Shown here in pieces: positions 14,632 to 19,683 of a DNA stretch of 19,683 nt. Position 1 is the stretch's first letter. Each line of letters starts with the position of its first letter. A program made the position numbers and the translations under genes. The notes under the pieces are model-generated. The model saw nothing but the letters and a program-made list of their open reading frames with translations. It did no database searches and was not told the DNA's origin. Origin of the DNA: SFTH01 sp963643985 (lineage in GTDB: Bacteria; Bacillota; Clostridia; Christensenellales; Aristaeellaceae); contig CAVINP010000036.1 of the NCBI GenBank assembly GCA_963643985.1, positions 1 through 19,683 on the forward strand. The letters are read 5' to 3'.

Positions 14632-14689
14632 GGCTACGCCAGGCGCCGGACAAGAACAAGCGTAAGTTAGTTGGAGGTGCATTCATCCA

Positions 14690-15061
14690 ATGGCACGAAT
14701 CTCGGGTGTCGACCTTCCCAGGGAGAAACGCATTGAAATCGCCCTGACGTATATCTACGGCATCGGCCGTAACACCGCAGATGAGATCATCGCCGCCACC
14801 GGCATCAATCCGGACGTGCGTGTCAAGGATCTGACCGAAGAAGACATCGGTAAGCTGCGCGATTATATCGACCATAACCTTAAGGTAGAAGGTGACCTTC
14901 GCCGTGAGGTTTCCATGAACATCAAGCGCCTGATGGAGATCGGCTGCTATCGTGGCCTGCGCCACCGCCGTGGTCTCCCCGTGCGTGGACAGAATACCAA
15001 GCAGAACGCCCGCACCCGCAAGGGCCCGAAGAAGCAGGCTGCCGGTAAGAAAAAGAAGTAA
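14690..15061 (+). CDS. rpsM: 30S ribosomal protein S13
   Basis: The 123-residue S13 starts MARISGVDLPREKRIEIALTYIYGIG, with the helix-hairpin region and the conserved GCYRGLRHRRGLPVRGQNTKQNARTRKG toward the C-terminus. S13 forms the small-subunit head with S19 and contacts P-site tRNA with its basic tail. GGAGGTG (14673-14679) lies ten bases before ATG. It is the first gene of the alpha block, behind its own promoter and folded leader. Confidence 0.98.
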   Translation: MARISGVDLPREKRIEIALTYIYGIGRNTADEIIAATGINPDVRVKDLTEEDIGKLRDYIDHNLKVEGDLRREVSMNIKRLMEIGCYRGLRHRRGLPVRGQNTKQNARTRKGPKKQAAGKKKK

Positions 15062-15083
15062 TCTTTAGGGAGGAATATCCGCT

Positions 15084-15482
15084 ATGGCAAAGCCGAAGCT
15101 GAAAAGGGTTACCCGCAAGCGCCGCGAGAAGAAGCTTGTCGAGCGTGGCGCGGCCCATATCCGCTCTTCTTTCAACAATACGATCGTGACGATCACCGAC
15201 ACGAACGGCAACGCGCTGAGCTGGGCCTCCGCTGGCGGACTTGGTTTCCGCGGCAGCAAGAAGTCCACGCCCTTCGCGGCTCAGTCTGCTGCTGAGACCG
15301 CTGCCAAGAACGCTCTGGAGTATGGCCTGAAGACCGTTGAGGTCTATGTCAAGGGCCCCGGTTCCGGACGTGAAGCAGCCATCCGCTCCCTGCAGGCCGC
15401 CGGTCTGGAAGTGACCATGATCAAGGACGTGACGCCCATCCCGCACAACGGATGCCGCCCGCCCAAGCGCAGAAGAGTTTAA
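15084..15482 (+). CDS. rpsK: 30S ribosomal protein S11
   Basis: At 132 residues this is a full S11. It shows a basic N-terminus (KPKLKRVTRKRREKKLVERG), then HIRSSFNNTIVTITDTNGNALSWASAGG, and the C-terminal VTPIPHNGCRPPKRRRV. S11 lies on the platform by the mRNA exit site, next to the Shine-Dalgarno helix. AGGGAGGA (15067-15074) precedes the ATG by nine bases. The gap from rpsM is 22 bases. Confidence 0.98.
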   Translation: MAKPKLKRVTRKRREKKLVERGAAHIRSSFNNTIVTITDTNGNALSWASAGGLGFRGSKKSTPFAAQSAAETAAKNALEYGLKTVEVYVKGPGSGREAAIRSLQAAGLEVTMIKDVTPIPHNGCRPPKRRRV

Positions 15483-15500
15483 TGGAAGGAGAAACCGGAC

Positions 15501-16097
15501 ATGGCAAAGAATTCACAGCCCGTACTTAAAAGGTGCAAGACGCTGGGTTTGTCTCCTGCAGTCCTTGGTTACTCCAAGGAGACCACCCGTAATCCCAAGG
15601 CAAACGTTCGCCGCAAGCAGTCTGAGTACGGCAAGCAGCTCAACGAAAAGCAGAAAGTAAAGTTCATCTACGGCGTGCTGGAAAAGCAGTTCCACGGCTA
15701 TTATGAGAAGGCCGAGCGCAAGCAGGGCATCACCGGCGAGATCATTCTCCAGGAGCTGGAGCGTCGTCTTGACAATGTTGTCTATCGCGCAGGTTTCGCC
15801 TCTTCCCGCCGCGAAGCACGTCAGCTTGTCAACCACGGCCATTTCACCGTCAACGGCAAGCGCTGCAATGTTCCCTCCGCACAGGTAAAGGTCGGCGACG
15901 TCGTCGCCGTGTGCGAGAAGTCTCAGTCCTCCGTGAAGTTCAAGACCCTCATCGAGGAGTTCGGCAAGAAGGCCATGCCCCAGTGGATCGAGCGTGCCGC
16001 CGATTCCTTCGAGGCCAAGATCGTGGCTATGCCCGCCCGCGAGGATATTGACTTCGAGGTTTCCGAGAACCTGATCGTCGAGCTTTACTCCCGTTAA
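15501..16097 (+). CDS. rpsD: 30S ribosomal protein S4
   Basis: This 198-residue S4 lacks the N-terminal zinc Cys cluster and has the short N-terminal domain type (MAKNSQPVLKRCKTLGLSPA) that I associate with clostridial S4. The S4 RNA-binding domain is RRLDNVVYRAGFASSRREARQLVNHGHFTVNG (about residues 88-119), and the protein ends IVELYSR. S4 is a primary 16S rRNA binder; it autoregulates its own synthesis in E. coli and B. subtilis. AAGGAG (15486-15491) lies nine bases before ATG. A 129-nt spacer with a strong hairpin separates it from rpoA. Confidence 0.98.
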   Translation: MAKNSQPVLKRCKTLGLSPAVLGYSKETTRNPKANVRRKQSEYGKQLNEKQKVKFIYGVLEKQFHGYYEKAERKQGITGEIILQELERRLDNVVYRAGFASSRREARQLVNHGHFTVNGKRCNVPSAQVKVGDVVAVCEKSQSSVKFKTLIEEFGKKAMPQWIERAADSFEAKIVAMPAREDIDFEVSENLIVELYSR

Positions 16098-16124
16098 CGA
16101 TTGCATTTCCAGGAACGCAGGCAC

Positions 16125-16175
16125 TGCCGTGAGGTATGCAATACGTGTTATTTATGTTATTGCATACTTTCGGCA
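16125..16175 (+). promoter_or_regulatory. Strong two-tier hairpin between rpsD and rpoA
   Basis: A perfect 10-bp inverted repeat, GTATGCAATA (16134-16143) with TATTGCATAC (16158-16167), is extended below an internal loop by TGCCG (16125-16129) with CGGCA (16171-16175). The loop is 14 nt and AT-rich. No T-run long enough for a terminator follows. It could be a processing site, a partial attenuator or a protein-binding site that sets the ratio of S4 to RNA polymerase alpha. Confidence 0.55.
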
Positions 16176-16226
16176 CAGCGCAGCGAGACGCAATGCGGCT
16201 CGTGACAGGAGAGGAGGAAACGCTGA

Positions 16227-17198
16227 ATGATCGATCAAATCGAAAAGCCCAAAATCGAACGAGTAGAGATCGGCGAAAACAACCGTTACGGCAAGTTCGT
16301 CGTCAACCCCCTGGAGCGCGGCTTTGGCCAGACGCTGGGCAATTCTCTGCGCCGCGTGCTGCTCAATTCCCTGCCGGGCGTTGCAGCCACGTCCGTTCGG
16401 ATCGAGGGTGTACAGCATGAGTTTTCGACCGTCCCCGGTGTGAAGGAAGATGTTGCGGAGATGATCCTCAACATCAAGCTTCTCTCTGCAAAGCTCTTTA
16501 GCGAACATCCCAAGACCGTGACCATCGATGCCGTTGGCCCGTGTGAAGTCACGGCCGGAGACATCAAGATCGATGACGAGGTTGAAATCGTCAATCCCGA
16601 TCTGCACATCGCCACGCTGTCCGAGGGTGCGCATCTGCAGATGCAGATCAATCTTGAGCGCGGCAGGGGTTATGTTTCGGCGGATCGCAATAAGCAGCTT
16701 TCCATCGAACGCAGCAAAATCGGCGGCATGCCGATTGGTGTGATTCCGGTCGATTCCATCTTTACGCCGATTCGTAAAGTGTGCTACTCCGTTGAGGATA
16801 CCCGCGTGGGTCAGGTTACCGACTATGATAAGCTGACCATCGAAGTGTGGACCAACGGTACCATTCTGCCCAAGGAGGCACTGGCCTCTGCGGCGCAGAT
16901 TTTGACCAATAATATGCGCCTGTTCATCGATCTGACAGAGACAGTTGTGCATGTGGACTATGCAGATCAGGAGGACGACAAGAAGGAAAAGGTACTCGAG
17001 ATGACCATCGAGGATCTGGATCTTTCCGTTCGTGCTTTCAACTGCCTGAAGCGTGCGGGCATCAACACCGTCGCCGAGCTTGTCCAGCGCAATCAGGAAG
17101 ATATGATGAAGGTGCGCAACCTCGGCAAAAAGTCGCTTGAAGAGGTCGAACAGAAGCTTGTCGCTCTGGGGCTGTCTCTCAAATCGAGCGAGGAATAA
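16227..17198 (+). CDS. rpoA: DNA-directed RNA polymerase alpha subunit
   Basis: The 323-residue protein has the usual two-domain layout. The N-terminal dimerisation domain includes NRYGKFVVNPLERGFGQTLG and NSLRRVLLNSLPG (about residues 20-52). An acidic linker (DQEDDKKEKV) follows near residue 250. The C-terminal domain (~262-318) carries LSVRAFNCLKRAGI, where Arg269 corresponds to the UP-element-contacting Arg265 of E. coli, and NLGKKSLEEV. Alpha nucleates polymerase assembly and contacts activators. AGGAGG (16212-16217) lies nine bases before the ATG. Confidence 0.98.
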   Translation: MIDQIEKPKIERVEIGENNRYGKFVVNPLERGFGQTLGNSLRRVLLNSLPGVAATSVRIEGVQHEFSTVPGVKEDVAEMILNIKLLSAKLFSEHPKTVTIDAVGPCEVTAGDIKIDDEVEIVNPDLHIATLSEGAHLQMQINLERGRGYVSADRNKQLSIERSKIGGMPIGVIPVDSIFTPIRKVCYSVEDTRVGQVTDYDKLTIEVWTNGTILPKEALASAAQILTNNMRLFIDLTETVVHVDYADQEDDKKEKVLEMTIEDLDLSVRAFNCLKRAGINTVAELVQRNQEDMMKVRNLGKKSLEEVEQKLVALGLSLKSSEE

Positions 17199-17239
17199 AA
17201 CCGAAAACCCGATATTGAGTATCAAGGGAGGAACTAGCA

Positions 17240-17749
17240 ATGGCCAATCGTAAGCTGGGCCGGCCGAGCGACCAGAGAATGGCAATGCTTCGCAATCAGG
17301 TCACCAATCTGATCTGGTATGGGAAAATTGAGACCACTCTCGCGCGTGGCAAGGAAGTTCAGTCCATGGCTGAGCATCTGATCACCATCGCAATGCGTGA
17401 GTGTGACAATACTATCGAGCTGACCAAGAAGACCAAGAATGACAAGCAGCAGATCGTTGAGTTGACCGTGACCAACGACGCTCCCGAGCGTCTGGCCGCA
17501 CGTCGCCAGGTGATGCGCTATCTGTACGACATTCCCGCCGTGCAGAATAAGGATGAGGACCGCGATGACTTTAAGGCCCGCCAGAAGCAGGTCAAGCATC
17601 AGGTCGTCGAAAAGCTCTTCCGTGAAATCGCTCCCAAGTACAAGAAGCGCGCGGAAGAAAAGGGCCAGGGCGGCGGATATACCCGCATCGTCAAGATGGG
17701 CCCCCGTCGCGGCGACGCTGCCGAGATGGTGATCCTCGAGCTGGTCTGA
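17240..17749 (+). CDS. rplQ: 50S ribosomal protein L17, long form
   Basis: This L17 has 169 residues against about 120 in B. subtilis. The normal N-terminal core (RKLGRPSDQRMAMLRNQVTN...IETTLARGKEV) and C-terminal GGGYTRIVKMGPRRGDAAEMVILELV are intact. The extra length is in charged insertions around residues 55-80 and 98-140. From memory, similar long L17 proteins occur in other gut Clostridia, so it is a lineage trait rather than an error. L17 lies near the tunnel exit. AAGGGAGGA (17224-17232) lies seven bases before ATG. A strong terminator follows. Confidence 0.97.
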   Translation: MANRKLGRPSDQRMAMLRNQVTNLIWYGKIETTLARGKEVQSMAEHLITIAMRECDNTIELTKKTKNDKQQIVELTVTNDAPERLAARRQVMRYLYDIPAVQNKDEDRDDFKARQKQVKHQVVEKLFREIAPKYKKRAEEKGQGGGYTRIVKMGPRRGDAAEMVILELV

Positions 17750-17759
17750 TAGACCCGTA

Positions 17760-17800
17760 ACAAACAACCGGAGCGTTATTTGCTTCGGTTGTTTGTTTTT
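17760..17800 (+). terminator. Rho-independent terminator at the end of the ribosomal cluster
   Basis: A 15-bp stem, 17760-17774 with 17782-17796, contains a single G-T wobble, closes on a 7-nt loop (GTTATTT), and runs into a T-rich end. It lies 11 bases after the rplQ stop. It marks the end of the alpha block and separates it from the MATE gene, which starts only 27 bases later. Confidence 0.93.
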
Positions 17801-17826
17801 GAATCGGAATTAAAGGGGTTTTCACA

Positions 17827-19197
17827 ATGCTTACCAGGGATAAGTCCTTCTATAAGACTTTCATTAAGCTCTGTCTGGCGCTGATGCTGGAGCAGGCCGT
17901 GATCCTCAGCGTCAATCTGGCCGACAATCTGATGCTGGGCACATACTCGCAGGCTGCGCTCTCGGGTGTCGCTGCAGTCAACCAGATCCAGTTTGTCTAT
18001 CAGCAGGTGGTCTACGCCATCGGCAACGCCGTGATTGTGCTGGGCAGCCAGTATTGGGGGCAGCAGCGGATCCATGAGCTGCGCTCCATTGCAGCGATGG
18101 GCATCCGCATGGAGATCATACTCGCCGCACTGCTCTTTACGCTGGTTTCCCTCTTCCCGCGGCAGGCGGTGGGCCTCTTTACCAAGAATCAGACCTACAT
18201 CGACGAGGGTGTGGCGTACCTCAGGATCGTGCGCTATACCTATATCTTCTTTGCACTGACTTCGGTCATGCTCAGTTCCATGCGCGTGGTGGAGGTCGTG
18301 AAGATCGCGCTTCGCGTGTCATTCATCTCATTGATTGTCAACGTGATCATCAACTACATACTCATCGGCGGCAACTTCGGCGCACCTGAAATGGGCGCAC
18401 GCGGCGCGGCTGTCGGCACACTCGTGGCGCGCATCGTGGAATTCCTGATCGTGCTGGGCTACCTGCTGCGCGATGAACGGCTGGGACTCCGGATGCGCCA
18501 TATGCTGCGCTTCAATCGCACTCTCTTTGCCGACTACGTCAAAATTGCCGCGCCGATACTGGTTTCCGCACTGATGTGGGGCGTCAACAATGCCCTGCAG
18601 ACCGTGATACTGGGTCATATGGACGATGCCGCCATCGCTGCGCAGTCCATATCGAATACTGTGTTCCTGCTGCTCAAGGTCACTGCCGTCGGCGCAGCGT
18701 CTGCAGCCTCAGTCATTATCGGCAAGACCGTGGGCGAGAATGACATGCCCAAGCTTAAGCAGTATACCGTGACCCTGCAACTGATCTTTGCTGCCATCGG
18801 CATCATGCTTGGGGCGATCATGATGATCATACGCTTGCCGCTGCTGAGCATCTACGCGCCCAAGATCACCGAGGAGACTTACGACCTGGCCAACATCTTC
18901 ATCATCATACAGGCCGTCGTTCTGCTGCTGACGAGCTACCAGATGGCGGTCAATACGGGCATCATCCGCGGCGGCGGCGACGCACGCTTTATCATGATAC
19001 TGGATACGATATCGCTGTTTGTGTTTATACCGCTGGCCATGCTGGGCGGTCTGGTCTGGCATTGGCCGACCGTTGCGGTCATCATCTGTGTCAATATCGA
19101 CCAGCTGCTCAAGTGTTTCCCGGCCTTCATACGCGTCAACCGCTACGGCTGGGTGCGCAGGCTGACCAGAGATGAGAACGCAGGAATTAGGGAATAG
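17827..19197 (+). CDS. MATE-family multidrug/toxin efflux transporter
   Basis: The 456-residue protein has about 12 hydrophobic spans in two halves, as in the MATE (MatE) family. The first span region carries VNLADNLMLG with Asp33, resembling the conserved acidic position of MATE helix 1. The N-terminal half contains NYILIGGNFGAPEMGARGAAVGT (~180-202), a typical helix 5-6 signature. The substrate cannot be predicted; candidates are drugs, metabolites or envelope precursors. The ribosome binding site AAAGGGG (17812-17818) lies eight bases before ATG. No clear promoter fits between the upstream terminator and the start, so expression may rely on readthrough or on a promoter overlapping the terminator. 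Confidence 0.92.
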   Translation: MLTRDKSFYKTFIKLCLALMLEQAVILSVNLADNLMLGTYSQAALSGVAAVNQIQFVYQQVVYAIGNAVIVLGSQYWGQQRIHELRSIAAMGIRMEIILAALLFTLVSLFPRQAVGLFTKNQTYIDEGVAYLRIVRYTYIFFALTSVMLSSMRVVEVVKIALRVSFISLIVNVIINYILIGGNFGAPEMGARGAAVGTLVARIVEFLIVLGYLLRDERLGLRMRHMLRFNRTLFADYVKIAAPILVSALMWGVNNALQTVILGHMDDAAIAAQSISNTVFLLLKVTAVGAASAASVIIGKTVGENDMPKLKQYTVTLQLIFAAIGIMLGAIMMIIRLPLLSIYAPKITEETYDLANIFIIIQAVVLLLTSYQMAVNTGIIRGGGDARFIMILDTISLFVFIPLAMLGGLVWHWPTVAVIICVNIDQLLKCFPAFIRVNRYGWVRRLTRDENAGIRE

Positions 19198-19219
19198 GGA
19201 TCAGGAGGAAGCAGACGCG

Positions 19220-19683
19220 ATGGTACGGACGTGGCTCAAGAAGCTGGAGCAAAACCCAAAGGGCAGGCTGCTCCTGCAATTTATAAAGTTCGGGCTGGTC
19301 GGCGTGTCCAATACGGCCATATCCTATGCAATTGAGATGCTGTGCTACTATGTGCTGTTTGCAAAGAGCACGTTTGACGGCTTGTGCAGCGTTTTTGCAA
19401 TCACGGCGGATTCCGCCAGAATCGTCGTGACATCAGTACTCTCCTTCATCGTGAGCGTCACCAACTCCTATTACTGGAACAGCCGCCACGTGTTCGCCGA
19501 CGGCCGCAAACATACGGCAGGGCAGCGTATCAGAACCTATTTTAAGACCATGGCCTGCTATGCGCTGACCGGGCTGCTCCTCTCGCCGTGGCTGAAGTCG
19601 CTGCTGGTGGGCGCCGGCGTATCGTTCTGGGTCGCCGCTCTGCTGGTGCTGGTGGTGACCATACCGCTGAACTTTGTGATGAA
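19220..19683 (+). CDS. GtrA-like membrane protein, 3' end beyond the window
   Basis: Reading from ATG 19220 gives 154 codons with no stop before the window ends. The N-terminal segment LLLQFIKFGLVGVSNTAISY (17-36), the second-span SFIVSVTNSYYWNSRHVF, and the last-span IPLNFVM match the GtrA family of four-span membrane proteins. These help move or present lipid-linked sugars for cell-surface polysaccharides. About four spans are visible, and only the extreme C-terminus should be missing. AGGAGGA (19203-19209) precedes the ATG by ten bases. It starts 22 bases after the MATE stop, so the two are probably co-transcribed. Confidence 0.88.
   Translation, partial: MVRTWLKKLEQNPKGRLLLQFIKFGLVGVSNTAISYAIEMLCYYVLFAKSTFDGLCSVFAITADSARIVVTSVLSFIVSVTNSYYWNSRHVFADGRKHTAGQRIRTYFKTMACYALTGLLLSPWLKSLLVGAGVSFWVAALLVLVVTIPLNFVM

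Overview
The window carries an almost complete bacterial S10-spc-alpha ribosomal protein supercluster, all on the + strand, from rpsJ (1495) to rplQ (17749). It is flanked by membrane-protein genes probably concerned with the cell surface. Several features point to Bacillota, class Clostridia: strong AGGAGG-type ribosome binding sites, a zinc-type 61-residue S14, a zinc-ribbon L24, a C4-zinc-lid adenylate kinase, a KOW-domain gene between map and infA, a short S4 of the type I associate with clostridia, and a long L17. The moderately GC-rich coding sequence would suit an uncultured gut-type lineage. Genus cannot be judged from this sequence alone.

Layout. 1-1066: 3' part of a multi-pass membrane protein with an in-frame TGA near the window edge. 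1067-1494: tandem hairpin repeats, an intrinsic terminator, a near-consensus sigma-A promoter and a structured leader of about 220 nt. 1495-6909: S10 block (rpsJ rplC rplD rplW rplB rpsS rplV rpsC rplP rpmC rpsQ). 6939-14318: spc block (rplN rplX rplE rpsN rpsH rplF rplR rpsE rpmD rplO secY adk map, KOW gene, infA rpmJ). 14319-14689: a long imperfect palindrome, an extended -10 promoter and a folded leader. 14690-17749: alpha block (rpsM rpsK rpsD rpoA rplQ), closed by a strong intrinsic terminator. 17827-19197: MATE-family transporter. 19220-end: GtrA-like membrane protein, cut by the window end.

The genes make ribosomal subunit proteins, the protein-export channel SecY, the initiation factor IF-1, N-terminal methionine processing (Map), the nucleotide kinase Adk and the RNA polymerase alpha subunit. 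Gaps are mostly under 30 nt, and several starts overlap the previous stop as ATGA, so translational coupling is likely. Two promoters are visible, one before rpsJ and one before rpsM.

The gene content is conserved. I found no sign of a novel defence, mobile or biosynthetic system. The parts worth a second look are noncoding: four structured RNA regions at operon leaders and internal spacers (before rpsJ, between rpsJ and rplC, before rpsM, and between rpsD and rpoA), a 64-nt imperfect palindrome between the spc and alpha blocks, the interrupted gene at the left edge, and the unusual neighbourhood of the cluster.
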